NCBI GenBank assembly: GCA_949128115.1 | Contig: OX421961.1 | Location: forward strand, 81,079,277-81,143,276 | Length of the DNA: 64,000 bases | Direction: 5' to 3' | Source: Anaspis maculata | Taxonomy: Eukaryota > Arthropoda > Insecta > Coleoptera > Scraptiidae | Shown: positions 21,736-36,700 of the stretch, piece by piece | Layout: every line of letters begins with the position of its first letter | How positions within the stretch are numbered: the stretch's first letter is position 1 | Made by a program: the position numbers and the translations under genes | The notes under the pieces: generated by a model | The model's input: only the letters and a program-made list of their open reading frames with translations | Told to the model about the DNA's origin: nothing | The model's database searches: none

Positions 21736-24700
21736 GTAAGGACGAATGATTGGATTTCGACGAGCGGCACTCGCTGCATCCTTAACAACTTTATTCGTAT
21801 ACATCATCCGTTTAAGGAAGTTTGAAGGACAGAGGGCGCGGTGTTATACATGTACGTTATACCATGGGTTTGGGTTGAACAAACTGAAAATTTGCAATGG
21901 TTTACATATCACCCTATACAAACTTTGGTTGGGCGATCTCGAGGCGATCTTGAGTTTTGTATCCATTAGATGGATTGCCAGAAAATGAGGCTAACGAACA
22001 CCGCAAACAGAATCAAAACATTTGGCGGGAATCAAAAGTTACATGTACTAATTTTCAGCCCCACGCTTGTCAGTTGAAGATAAAAACCTAAAATGACTGG
22101 CCTATATACGTATTACGTATATAAATATATAGGTACTTGTGAAGAAATGGGTGTAGTAGGTATTATTCTATCTGCACTCCTCGGTTGAACATGCATTACT
22201 ACATTATATCATTCGCATCACTTGCATGGGGCATCTGAAAATCAAGCGTGCAATTAAACGCGGGAAATGCCGAAGTTCGAGCACCCACTATGCACATGCC
22301 ATCCCTCTAATTACCTGGGAACTTATTGATGTAGGGAAGCTATACGTGTTTCGTGGTGGCTGAATTACATTCGCAAACTTCATTAATCAAGAGGTTTTAG
22401 TACCAATTTCCAAAGGTGCCATGTCGAATACCTGAGTAAGAGTTATGAGTTATGGGTTGTTTAGCTTAAACATCACCATTCATGGTTTTGAAAAAATGAG
22501 CATCAATCTTTGTCCTCGACTCTCAGGTGAAAGCTTTTTATCGCGCATTTCTTCATAAAACACCGAAGTTTAAAACAAAACGGCTCGTTTTAATTGCGAA
22601 TCGATAAATGAAGGACCGTTTTCATTGTGCTGCTTTTATCTGGAGCTTATTTGAAGGCGCGCTCACCGCTCAATCGTATTTTTCAAACGTTTTGAAGTGT
22701 GCTTTTATGTTTGATGGTAAAACCGCAGGTAACACTTCTACTAACTACTACTAACTTACTTAGCCGCGTTCGGCAATACAACTCCGTTTACACTTTTTAC
22801 ACTTTTCACCCCAAAACATTGATTCAACCAATCACAACTCTTGACACCTTGATCACGTGGTAGCTGGAGTGAAAAGAGTAAAGGAGTAAGAATTGCAGAA
22901 CACAGCTTCAGCGCTACCTAGAACTTGTCAGTTGGAAACACAATGTAATAAGTAGGTAAGTACCTGCGAACGTTGAGTATCAAGTATAAGTATTGTTACG
23001 TATTTCGCGTAAGAGTTCGTTTATGATAAATTGAGACGATCGTTTTAAAGCACACACTGTTTATTACTGCGTACTGCAATAAATACACGCCAACAATTAT
23101 TTACGCTTGGGAATATCGCTGGTACTACTGGTACTGGTCCACTTCTATCCGCTCGCTACCACTTCGCATTCAATACTGCTGCCTAGGCCTGTCCGTGGTG
23201 TTTACATATGCCTCCGACTAGTGTTCTGGAATCTTCCACGGGTCCTCCAGCAAATTGCACAATGATCCGGCATACGGTTTCCAGGCGACTCCCGAAATAG
23301 CAGATGTTTTCTAATCGACCGTTGAAGTCTCCCCATGTATTCCAATCGCCAAGTCATCGCGTATATTCAGTATCAATTAGGTAAGACGATGGAATACGAA
23401 TTCTGTTAACTATCGAGTATCGAGTCGCAAGCACTGGATTGGATCCCCTGATAGAATTCTGGCGCGCCATTGGAGGAGAGCATGTCGACTCGATACTCGA
23501 TAGCAAACAGAATCCAGGACTTGGAATAAAATCGTTTCAAGCTAAAGGGTGGTAAAAATTTCGATGCTCACCATTGGTATCTTGGAAACGATAAAAGATA
23601 CAAGGTCGGTCGAATTAGAAAAAAGTTGCGCATTTTTGTGGGGATTGAGAATCTGAAAAGAATCTTTGAATATTTTGATTGGTTTACGATTTATCACCAC
23701 AAAACTGAAAATTCTGATTTCAGAAATTATTTTTCATCTTTCCAACCATTCCAGCTATTTTAATCAAAGTTGGTAGTTTTATGTTTTTGATCACTCCGAG
23801 TCGATTAACGTTGACAAAAAATTTCCAGGCCTTCTAGATGTCCAATTATGATAGCCAACTTTTTTTTCTCTTATGGTCGCCATATTGGATTTTTGCATAA
23901 ATAGATAGAGAAAAAAATTTGCTTTCCGAATTAGTAACCAGCATGTTCTTTTTAAGACATTTTTAGCGTCAAATTTTGAAAGTTTCGTAAATTATTGACT
24001 AAATCGGAAATGTTTTGAAAAACAATTGGAATATTATCAATAGCAACAACAAAAAAGGACAGATTGTGTGCAATTGACGTATCTAACTTCTTAATCGTGT
24101 TTTGTGCTTGTTTGTACCGAGAGTTCATAAATTAAATGAGTCAAGGGTGTCTGTGAATTCAAAAACGTCTGTCGAAACTAGGGTTATCCTTACTCCTTTT
24201 GTAATAAATTTGTCAAACTTTAACAAGAACGAAGCTAGTTCCGACAGATGTTTTTGAACTCGCAGACACCCTTGACCCATTTAATTCATGAACTCTCAGT
24301 ACAAACAAGCACAAAACACGATTAAGAAGTTAGATACGTCAATTGCACACCATCTGTCACTTTTTTGTTGTTGCTATTGATAATATTTTAATTGTTTTTC
24401 AAAGCATTCCCGATTTTGTCAATAATTTACGAAAATTTCAAAATTTGACGCTAAAAAATGTCACAAAAATTAAAAAGAACATGTTGGTTACTAATTCAAA
24501 AAGCTAATTTTTTTCTCTATCTATTTATGCAAAAATCCAATATGGCGGCCATAAGAGAAAAAAAGTTGGCTATTATAATTTGACATCTAGAAGGCCTGGA
24601 AAATTTCTGTCAACGTTAATCAACTCGGAGTGATCAAAAACATGAAACTACCAAGTTTAATTGAAATAGCTTGAATGGTTGGAAAGATAAAAAATAATTT

Positions 24701-27700
24701 CTGAAATCAGAATTTTCAGTTTTTTGGTGATAAATCGTAAACCAATCAAAATATTCAAAGATTCTTTTCAGATTCTCAATCCCCACAAAAATGCGCAACT
24801 TTTTTCTAATTCGACCGACCTTGTGTGACGGGTTAATATTTTGTTCCTGATATGAGCGTTAGGTATCAACAAAAACTCGGCGATAAAACGCTAAACTCTT
24901 CTTTTAAAATTATCAATACTTTTTATTGACCTTACTTCACTATTGAACGAAAATTCCAACTGGTCGTCTGGTTGCAATTTACTGAAGCGTACCACCGGAA
25001 GATTGTCGAATTTCCTTCCTACTCGAGTTTGTGCGAGGATTTAAGGTCGCCAGTAAAATAAGTGGCAAGAAGTATTTGCGGACACTTATTTCCTCAAGGG
25101 ATTAAAAACCAGAATATCAAGCGTCGGACCCTTTCTTCTGAAAGGTACGTTTGGGTTTAAGTCTTGTTGTGAGATATCTTCCTGCGCTCATTTTCTTATG
25201 TAATTTCTTTATTTTAGGGTTTCAGTTTTCGTTTTCCGTTCCTGTTTTCATTGTCGTTACTATTTCGTTGTCGTCTTGCTACGTTTGTTGTAACCACTTC
25301 ACGTACACGTCTAAAGTACTGTTGATGTCGAATCTCCAAGTTCCTGCCTACGTTCTGCTGTGCTGAACTCAGGAATCGTCAGCTTGTTGTTCCAAGGACC
25401 ACCGTTTTCCACCAAAAGGTCTCGACGATTTTCGTGGAGGAGCAGCTTCTATCTTCCACCATTTTGTGACGCTGAATTCTTTTCGTACTTGCGTCAGCTT
25501 GCGTGGATTTTAAGCCTGCGGTCCCAGCATCCGAAATCAACAGGAAACCAGTTGAAGTGTTCCGTGTTGCAATATCGAGCTTCAGGCTGTCCATAAAGAA
25601 GCGGCAAAACCACCTTTTGGAATTCTACATCATCGTTATTTCCACCTAGACTTGGACGTCGTGTTTCGTGGAGTACCTAGTCAGGTTAACCTTTCATTTT
25701 CACGTTCTTCACTGTTGTCACTTGTATAACCTAATTAGTGTGTTCCGTGTACCCTTTGCGTAATATTTCCACTAGCGTTGCCAAAGCCAACAACGCTGCA
25801 CCTAGGCATAAACAAAGATCTTTGTCCACCCCTAGCGTTCAGTTCACGACAAAAATACGGGTGCACTGATGGGCTAAAATCGGTTTGTGGGTGCGGTTAG
25901 TGTCGAATTAATTCGATCACTCCTGTCTCCACTGGACACGCAGTACCGGAGTCGTGACGTCATATTTTAGTGCTGATTGTACGATATTATTGTTTCTGTC
26001 TGCACTATAATTATTTATTCACTATTTAATAATATTTATCTAACGTTCTTATAAACCTTTTTCATTTTCAAAATTACTGCATCAACCATTCATTAAAATC
26101 TGCACTTCAAGTGTAAATATTGTTCTTAAAAATCATTCATTAAATGTCAATGTGTTTGTGAATTTTGTTTTCTTTGCGCATCATTTTCATTAACCCTTTT
26201 CGTCAATTTAAAACTCAAGTACCTAACCTAAATTCTTATAAATTCTGTGCACTTCAATCTCAATTCTTTCAAGATTTTCACCTTCGTCTGGTGAGTGTTA
26301 ATTCTAAAATCTTGTGGCGCCCCTAAATTAATTTTCCTTTTAATACTTACCTCGAACCCTCCCCAACGCACCTTCTGATTAGCCGGGAGGATTACCATTC
26401 ACAGAGATTGCCAGAATTTGTCAAGTTTTGTTGTTTATTTATTGCGAAGCCACAAGTAACTTCTTAGCGACCCTTTTGAGGCGTTACACTTGTATCTTTT
26501 ATCGTTTCCAAGATACCAATGGTGAGCATCGAATTGATTTGAAAAGACTCCCCAGTTCCAAGTGCTGTGCCGTTGAAATCTGTGGAAACAGATGCCACAA
26601 ATAATTTTGAATTACTGTCTCCATTTAGACTGTTGTGTCAAAAACGTCTTTGGTATTGTTACGATATTCGGGTTCGCCTATCTCGAAATTAAACGCGCTG
26701 ATTTACTCGTGAACAAACTGCACTTTATTAGCTACTACCGATACAACTGAATAACGCAAAGAATTATTAATCGCTTAGAAATTCACAATGTCGCTTGAGA
26801 TGTTAACTTCACGATCGCTTGATTCAAACTCTCCCGATGCCAGGTCGAGTTCCTCTCTTATTGTGGCATCGAAGGTTCTGGATGCTTCCTGATGGTGTTT
26901 ACAGTACACGAGGATTTCTCTGGTGTCTGCGTCGAGAATATACGCGTACCTTCTACGGCACCTCCGCCAGAAGTCTCGACGTGTCGTGACCTACCGCTGA
27001 AGTCTCTCGATGCTTCCCGAATGCAACGTGGAAATCTAGATTTCTCTAGAAAGAGAGAAATGGATGGTCGGAGACCGGGATGGTCGCGAGCTTCGGTCAA
27101 ACGGTCAAAGTCAAAAGCATTCGCACAAATTAGTTTTCAGGTTGAAAACGCAACAACTGAAGGAAAAATCACTTGTGCGAATGCTTTTGACCGTACCATC
27201 ATGAACGGTTTTGGCGTGGCTTGGAACAAACCTATAGAAACCCGAAACCCTTTTATTGTATACAGAAACCTGCTTTTCAGTACTAAAAGTGAAAATTTTG
27301 GCAGCATTTTGGCATTTTGACCAAGGTAAAATAATTCGACTCGATTCTAAAATGCAACTGAGCTTGAATGAACTGAGAGTATCTAAGTATAGATACTTAT
27401 TATTTATACAATGTTTATGTACTGATTGTAAAGTTCCCTTAAATGTACACATACTTATGAAAGATCCACATAATTAATTTCAAATAATACAACAGTGTAA
27501 CCAACCAAGGTCTGATGCATAATTTCACGCTTTATCACCATTAGAGATTCGCACATAATAATGAAATGAAGATGTAAATAGAATACTATACTCGTTGCAT
27601 TTTATTTGAATTTGGCCGTACTTGAAAGTAATGAACATTTATGATAAAATCAGATTCCAAACACATGAGTTAGAACAATAATTACTCCATCCTCCTGTGA

Positions 27701-30700
27701 AAAAAAGTCATAACTCAGGAACATATGGACTTTGAGTATGTTGTTCTCCATCGAATTCCAATTTATGGTGCGATTCTCTAAGAAATCACATTCCATAAAG
27801 GCTCTGTTACGTTGTTATTATCTAGGCAACAGCCAATGGCCGACACGGATTTTTACATAACAAAGCGTTTATGGAATGTTATTTTTTACAGAATAGCACC
27901 ATTAATATCTAAAAATTCAGCTAGGCTGAAATTTGTTCTGGGTTTTTTCACAGTTTGGCATATTTTTCAAACTCCTGAACCAAAAAGGCCTGTTACTTTG
28001 CCAAAAAATTATTTGAAGCTTCCTCTACATATAGATTTATGGACTTATTTGTGATGTAGTCTTGCATGCATCTTTTGTGATCTTGATGGCCTGCGAAAGT
28101 GATGATGTCGGAAATGGAGAAAGAAAAATCGTATGGAAGGCTTTCGGTAACCATCAAGAATTACATTTCACCTTATCTATTACAGTCCACGAGATATGAC
28201 CTGTTGAACTGAAAAATCGAAGCAATTATAAATGGTCTCGAAATGTCAAAAATTGGGAGGCCTTACGGTCCAGATTTCGAGTTGGCAATATGAATTTTCA
28301 GATTCAGCAGGGTCCAATTAATCAAAATCACTCGTTGCCAAAATGTTATACGACTTGCTTCTATAGGACCAGAAAAAATGAGAAAGTGTCCTAGTCTATA
28401 AACTATGACCTGTTCTCATTTTCTGTTAATTTTGCAACATCCCCTCGGTACCTACCTACCTAAAAAATACGCTTTTGAATTAATTAATTCTGATGCATTC
28501 GCATTCCATCCAAAATGCATGTTTGTGCATTTTGCTCCAAACCCCAAAGCAATTATTTTAGTGTTTCAATTATTATTTATACACGCTTTTGAAATTCAAA
28601 ATTATATTGGCAAAAATAATTGAAGCCGAGAGGATACACAACGCAGGCTCACCTTGGGGAAAAATAACGAATTCAAATTTGATCATCAGATTCGCGTAAT
28701 CTTTTTCCCTTGGTGCTCCGCGATGAAGTTTTGCCTTGACCGCGAAAGTTTGAAATTGAGTTGAATTTATTTTACTATTCATTAAAAATAACTCGGTTTA
28801 TCTACCTTACACCTGACGTAGGTAAACCATCATGACCGTAAAAAAATAATGTTGTGGTAGGTGCGGTGCGGTGGGGAGGTAATACTAACTTATTCGTGAA
28901 AACTGACGAGAAGTTGAAACCCGACAAAGGGACGACCTAAAGCCGAATTATTATACGTAAGATCCCACTGTGTGCCGACGGCTGAAGGAGATTGTATTTA
29001 GATTGAAATCCCTGGGATTTGAATACGTTTATGATCTGTAAACACGCAGCGGTATTTTTGGTATACCATATTCCACCAAGGAACACAGTCAACAAATTGT
29101 TTTTAAAAGCTGCAGAAGTTTTTCTTCGCATTCATCCACCGGACACGTCCCTATTCTTTCTCCCACGTGAGCACATTCGATATTTCTCTGGCGCGTGGTC
29201 GTTTATAGAACGTCATTTAATAAACGACGTTGATGCATTTCCAAAGAAGATGAAATAATGGAATATTTCAGAGTCCAACCCTTTCTTGGGGCTTGGTGTC
29301 GTAGTGGAAACGATTTATGTAGCAAACATAAACGTTAAGTGCCACTGGGGAAACATTCACGCGTTTCTAGCCTCAATTACCCTGGATTGCAGAGGTTTAG
29401 CCTAGCTCGACCGTACTGGGGTCTCAAGAAGGTTGAATTAGTTATTTGGAGAAATTAGATTGAATCCATAGTATGTATTTGGCTGACTGAAAACCCATTG
29501 CTTGAAGAACCTGCAGCAGACCTGCCTATTTGGAAATTGCTGAGAAACGATATTTCGAAAGAATATAGTTGGGGATGTCATGTAGTTATTAGGTACCTAT
29601 ACCACTACTGTCGGCACTGCGAACACTTGATTTCAAAAAAGAAATGAAAAAAGTTGCTTTATGTGTAAAATGGTGGAGTATGTCAATAATTGTGGCTGGG
29701 ATACACTCAAATGATCTGCAAAATACGGCGTTTGACGAACAAACAAAAGCATCGGGCTCGTTTCAGAAATGGAGGCAAAAAATTACTTCTTAGGGGGAGC
29801 TCTTGAAAGCTTTGGGTGGAAGAACTCAATATCAAATCATCGTTTAATTTCGCTATGATACCCTATCATAAAGAAACAATATAACTCTTTTTTGTAAAAA
29901 CTGGCAGACTTTGTTCCAATGTACATGCCATTGCCATACTTATAAAATATTCTTTACCAGGTCATGAGAGCCTATTTTCAATGTTTTTTTCATGCAAGAC
30001 AACGATGAACTGACATGTTCTGCATCGTTCCCGTAGTCCAGTCAAAATAAGTTTTAACCCGAAATAAATTCGGAAGTTGACGACGAAATTTGGTATATCG
30101 ATGCAGAATTCAAGTATTTCTTATTTGTTTTATTTATATCGGTTATTGATATTTTGTAGAATGACAAGCTCTAGAAGTCCATTCTGCGACCCTCTTCAAG
30201 TTTCGCAATGTTCCCAATCGATATGAATCGAAAAATCATCAGCAATGGATGAGTTGAACTGTTTACTAAGTGAATTCGTTTGAACCGGATCTCAAAATGC
30301 ATCTGAAAATCCTTCAAAATCGATGTTTTTTTTTAGCTACCCTGCATAGACGTTCGCATTTTTCTTGGCCAAGACCTTTAGTGTCTGATTGTAGGATATT
30401 AGATAGGGTCCAATATTTCTCGTTTTATTCTTAAGATTCCACAATGACGTTGTAGACTTGTTTGGCCGAGGGAAAGATTTTGCATCCCATTCGACCTCCA
30501 TGTGTGTCATTTTTTTGCCGTCTTGCTGTAATACGAAGTTGTCCAAGGTACACGCACCATTTTGAAGATTGTTTACACGTTGCTCCTGTCTATGAATTCG
30601 TATAAACAAACTAAACAAGAAGCTAGAGTTTGAAGTTGGCAGCAATAAAGCATTTCGGTAAACTGAGTTGGACCCCGTGGACGCGAATTTAGAGACACCT

Positions 30701-33700
30701 GTATAGTTGACCGATTGTCCTGAAATGCAATAGTAGTGCGGGCGCTAAGAGCCAAAATCGGGATGAACCTTGCAAATGGTGATGAAAGCATGAAATTCGG
30801 TACACGTACTCAGAATGAGCACCTCTCTTAGATAAGAGGTGGAGCCACGCCGAATTTTCGTCGGAAGGGGGCTCGGGGGGCTCCTGAAAGTTTGAGGTGC
30901 TAGGGCTCCCACCAAACCGCTTATCAGTTCGTTTTATCAATTGAAAAGGAAACTCATGAATATATCGTAAAAATTGACGACGTTTATCGCCTTGTCCCGG
31001 GAATTTTTCATGAGGAAAAAAAATAAGTTCTTCGGCAGAACACACAAATTGGTTTTATTTTATTTTCACCTACAAAGAATTAATAAGAAGATGTGCAACA
31101 CGTTGTTTCCCACAAATTCGTATCCTCTGAATTCGTTTGTGGAGTCAAAATTTTGATGGTGTATCTTCTTGAAGAGGGGCATTCCAAAGAGTAAGCTATT
31201 TTCAACACTAAGTTCAAACAGAATTTTTTCAATGTTCTGAATCGAAATTACTGAATTCCTTCCAGGAATGCATACCCTGAACCCTTCTTTGGAAGTACCG
31301 CGTGCGATTGAACGTGGAGTATGTCCTGAAACACTATCAGAATTTTTCTTCTGTGATGCTACTATCCACTCTCGACCGGGGCAATTAGGTTCCTACACAG
31401 CATGCGCGGAGTGTATACACGTTATTTCAATATTATGACACAATTTCAATCATGAAAAATTTGACTGAACCGAGAAAATACCCTGCATCGTGTATACACT
31501 CCGCGCATGCTGTGTAGGAACCTAATTGCCCCGGTCGAGAGTGGATAGTAGCATCACAGAAGAAAAATTCTGATAGTGTTTCAGGGCTTACTCCACGTTC
31601 AGTCGCACGCGGTACTTCCAAAGAAGGGTTCAGGGTATGCATTCCTGGAAGGAATTCAGTAATTTCGATTCAGAACATTGAAAAAATTCTGTTTGAACTT
31701 AGTGTTGAAAATAGCTTACTCTTTGGAATGCCCCTCTTCAAGAAGATACACTATCAAAATTTTGACTCCAGAAACGAATTCAGAGGATACGAATTTGTGG
31801 GAAACAACGTGTTGCACATCTTCTTATTAATTCTTTGTAGGTGAAAATAAAATAAAACCAATTTGTGTGTTCTGCCGAAGAACTTATTTTTTTTCATCAT
31901 GAAAAATTCCCGGGACAAGGCGATAAACGTCGTCAATTTTTACGATATATTCATGAGTTTCCTTTTTAATTGATAAAACGAACTGATAAGCGGTTTGGTG
32001 GGAGCCCTAGCACCTCAAACTTTCAGGAGCCCCCCGAGCCCCCTTCCGGTGAAAATTCGGCGTGGCTCCACCTCTTATCTAAGAGAGGTGCTCATTTTGA
32101 GTATGTGTACCGAATTTTATGCTTTCATCACCATTTGCAAGCTTCATTCACCTAGTGCCCCCACTATAGGTATCAAGCCGGGAAAGATAAGATTAGATTA
32201 GCGAAAAAACGATCTCCATATGCTCATTCTGAACCGATTGGAAGATTATAAGAGATCTAGGTATACCGAGATGAAAATGACAAAAGAAAAATCACGAAAG
32301 AAACAAATTTTCACCAATTGAATTTATCACCCTTAACGCACAATATGGCTGGTCTGGCGTAGGGGGAAAATATAAGAATGTGCATAATATTATGGAAATA
32401 TTTATGTAACCTACCTACTTACCCAATACAAGATTAGGTTTTTTATGTAAGCGCCATTCTGCGCAAATTGAATTTTTCACAAGAGAAAACATGAAACGGT
32501 TTACTAAATTCAAACATGAATTTTATTGATAATAACAGAATGATGGATTAGGGGTAATATTTGGAGCGACTTTAGAAGATTTATCTCATTCATCCAGTAA
32601 AAACGTCACATAATCCTTGGAGCTTGGAAGGATTTGCATACATACAGCCCATTATCATTGAATGAATCTTCTGATGTAGGTAGATGGATAGATATTCCAG
32701 AAAGCCTCAATGGACAACAATCTCCACATCAGGTTTCACTGCAGGTTATTCAAGACATTCAGCGTTGATTGGGTTCACTCTAATTCCTCATAATTTTACC
32801 CTCATGTTCGGCACTTTCGCCATTTCTACATAGTAGCCGAGATGACGATTTGACGTTTGATGAACAATCAGTGCCTTTTTTTGCACGAATGTTCTTGGGG
32901 CTCTTTAGGTTCATTTTGAAACTGAAGGCAACAAATTATGCCTTAGGGGGACAATGGGAGCCCTCGAAAATTGAGGTGCAAGAACTTCATAGTGAGGAGG
33001 GTCCCCCAAAACAGTACTGTGCCAAACTTCGTCTTATTGAACTCGTATAATAATATACTAAGTATTTACTCCATCTTTAAGGGCGGATGAGCGGAGGGTG
33101 GATGAGTCCGCTTAAGCATTTTGCGTACGTGTTGCATACAGCGTTTTTAGCGCATTTTCGTGGGAAATCCGCTATTAGCCGCGCTTTGAAGTCCGTCCGT
33201 CTGTCCGTCAGTCCGTCTTATAGTTGAACTCCTCCTAAACGAAAAGTCATAGCGGTATCGAGCTTTTTTGCAAATCAATGCTGATTGTCTGCGGGTGGCA
33301 ATAGACACAAAAAATTTTTTGGTTAGATCACGTGATTGCAAGAAAAAAAATTAAACTGTTCAAAAAGTCGGTATTCAACGCTACGGTGTGAACTTCTACA
33401 TCGAAGAATCTTGCGAACCGTTCTAAATACATGCTTACATGCAGCGAACAAAATATGCACAAATCAATGGAAACCTTTTTAGTGAAATAGTGCGGGAGCT
33501 AAGGGTCAAAATATGTTCCTACCTTGCAAATTGTGAAAGAAGCACCAAATTTGGTACACTTACTCTTGAAAGTACTCCGAACAAGACTGGGGATGGTGCC
33601 CAGCCAAATTTTTCCCAGGAGGGCTGTACTGGAGCCTCCCTGTTGTCCCTGGAGCCCTAAAGTCTATCTTCGAAACGGAAAGTGATATCGATATACTTCA

Positions 33701-36700
33701 AACTTCCTTTTGACTGAAGTTACTCGCAGGTGATGAACACAGATTGTGTGAACTGATCTAAGCCTCCCGTGCACCAATTGCCTATCTTTCAGGGGTAAAA
33801 TTTAGAAATCTGTCAGTGGGGGCTATTGCATTTGAGCGTTCTGGGTTGATACGTGCATATACCTTGCGCTTTGTTATTTAACCACGAAATTTGGTACACT
33901 TCCTGTTCGAAGCACCCAGAACAAGACTGGAGATGGTACCCTGTCGAATCTTCCCCCAAGAGCCGTAACGGCCCCGCTAAATTGTCTCTGGAGCCCTACG
34001 GCATATTTTCGAAACGGCAAGTGATATCGACATTCTGAAAAGTTCTGCCTGATTTGTAAAAACTTCCTGGTTGCGAGAGCTTCTAGGTGACTCATCCTAA
34101 CTTCCTCTTCACCGGTTGCCTAACTTTTAGGGGCTAAATTGAAAAATAACCCATTGCCTACCGTACCAGAGCCATTAGAAAGTCTACGGGATGTCTTTAA
34201 AACGGCAAGCGAAATCGACATGCTGAAAACTTTCTCCTAGATGCGCGGCACACTATGCATCGCGTTGGAGGTTGGAGGTTGGCAGTATATTTATGTGGAC
34301 CAAAGATTTCACAAAGAATAACCCAGTCTCTATGGATAATTTATGTTATCTAAATATCTTCAAATATATGCCTTCGAACGTCCTACCTAAAGTAACTCTT
34401 GAGAAATCGGAAACCTTCTTTCATACCTAGTGCCTGTCTTTGATGCCCCTAATAAATAACAGAAAAGGTGTGTGGGAAGTGTGAAGGGAAGAGAGACAAG
34501 CTTGACACTATCCATTAGTCATAAAAATACGAAGTCCTTTGAAAAGGTACCTACAGCTTCCAATAGTAGCCACATATGTAATCAAGAGAGTGTGATCGAG
34601 AACGTAGTAATTCTCAATTTCTCCCCTGAAAGGTAGCCGGCGGTGAACGGAACAGTGAAATTGATCCATGGTTAAGGTTGTAGTATCTTTATCCAATACT
34701 AAGAAGTAATTACAGCTAGGAAAAAGTTTTCAGCAGGTCGATATCGCTTAAAGTTTCGAAGATATGCCGTGAACTTCAGGGACAAATGATGGTTCCGGTA
34801 CAGCAATTAAGTATGTAACTAATCCTTAACTGGGAGCCGGGGCAATCCAAGCCAAGAAAGAGCCATCTGTACGCGGCCAGTCGTTCTCGTGTAGAGCGGG
34901 TCGTGGGTTCCGCGGTGTGATCTTAATTTACTCTTATTATTTCTTTGGCGCGCCAACCGAGAGTAGCTAGACGACTCGTGACTTCTCGTTTAAGTCAATA
35001 GAGCGAACACCCGGTATGGACACCTAACTCCAAACGAAACGATGGTTCTTATTTGGGAACTGGCGGCAACTGACAGAAACTGAAATTGTAGAAATTATCA
35101 TAAAGAAAAAACTGAATATTATTGGCGAAAAATGGATGTGTTTACTGACGAATTTATTCCATATTTTAAAATTTGTGTTAATATTTGAGACCTTTTAAAT
35201 TGGAGGAAAACACTTGTGAAGCGAGATGCGGCGATATTTTATGTTTCTTGTAGGGATCTATATCTTATGTTTTATGGTGCGACTATACATCCGTAACAAA
35301 ACCTGTACCCGAGGATAATCCCTTCGAACTTCATGTCAAGGATGCACTTTCGTTCTGAAAGAAATGACGCGTTTAAAACCCTAGAAAAGAACCTATTCAC
35401 AGAGATGCTCCTGTCTCTTCTAACGCATTCTGGCAAAACTCTGTTTGCCGTTTGCCTCGATCAGTTTCCGTGATAAAGGAAAACAACAAAGGGCACCTCA
35501 AAATACTTGATTCCGTCAAGGATATACGTCACCAAACACAGGAAACACGCTGGAGTCACAGACGTTCTAGGCCAGGAAAGTGGTTGAACTTCTTTGGGCG
35601 ATAGGCTGCACCGAAGTCTGCTTAAACGTCGCTTGAAGAGCCGGACGGCGGCAAAACGCTTCAGGAATCGATGGTTCTCTCATCGAGCATACTTGTAGGG
35701 ACAGCGAGCTTCATAGAGTACGTTGAACTTCCGCGACGTGTCTCTCTCGAGAACATAGGTGCGTTAGTAAAAAATGGAATAAAAGAAAAAACCTAGAAGT
35801 CGAATTGTCGCGTTTTAAATCGGAAACACCCGTCTTCTAAAACATACCTCTAACAGATGAAAATTGTGCCACAAGTGGACGACGACGCCGGTCGAGAACG
35901 AAGAGGTTTAAAGGTCGCTAGGACAGAGCAAAACCTTTATGCGTTGTCAACTCCGTGGTTCAAGCCGAAAAGAAGGTCCAGCCTCAGCGTATCGCTCCAT
36001 CAGCTACGCGTTTTACGTGCATTGGGCAAACGACAGTGCCCTCTAGCGCTTGTCGCGTGAACATCAAGCAGGGCCCGTACCGAAGGTCTGCTCGATGTGC
36101 AAACCCCTGTACCGTCACGCTCTGCCGCTCTTTTTCGGAAATTTAAATTTATGCCACGAGGCGGCGACTTGATTTCATAATTTATGAACACAAATTGCCA
36201 ATTTTTAATTCCTGTTGAATGTAAACGTTACAAGAAGAAAAGAAACTTGACTAGACACCACCTCCAGTTTTGTTTGGGATACTATGAAAAGTGCATCAAC
36301 ACAAGTTTCCGCTAGTTCCACAAAGAACAACACAAAGGTATGCGTATTTCAGCTCTTAGCTCCCGAAATATAGTAGTAGTAGTCACTGAGTTTTTTTTTA
36401 TGTAGCCCCTAAAAGTTAGACAACCGGTGAACTGGGAGTTCAGATGAGTTCGTATAACCTTCATCCGTCACCTAGAAGTTCTCATAATCAGGAAGAACTT
36501 TTCAGAATGTCGATATCACTTGCCGTTTCGAAAATATGCCGTAGGGCTCCAGAAACAATTTGGCGGGGCCGTTACGGCTCTTGGGGGAAAGATTTGACAG
36601 GGTACCATCTCCAGTCTTGTTCTATGTGCTTCGAACAGGAAGTGTACAAAATTTCGTGGTTGTATAACAAAGCGCAAGGTATATGCACGTATCAACCCAG

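Noticed and set aside
26858..27452. ORFs of 80-142 codons on both strands
   Set aside because: They lie in an LTR-like fragment and adjoining inverted sequence; no protein similarity.
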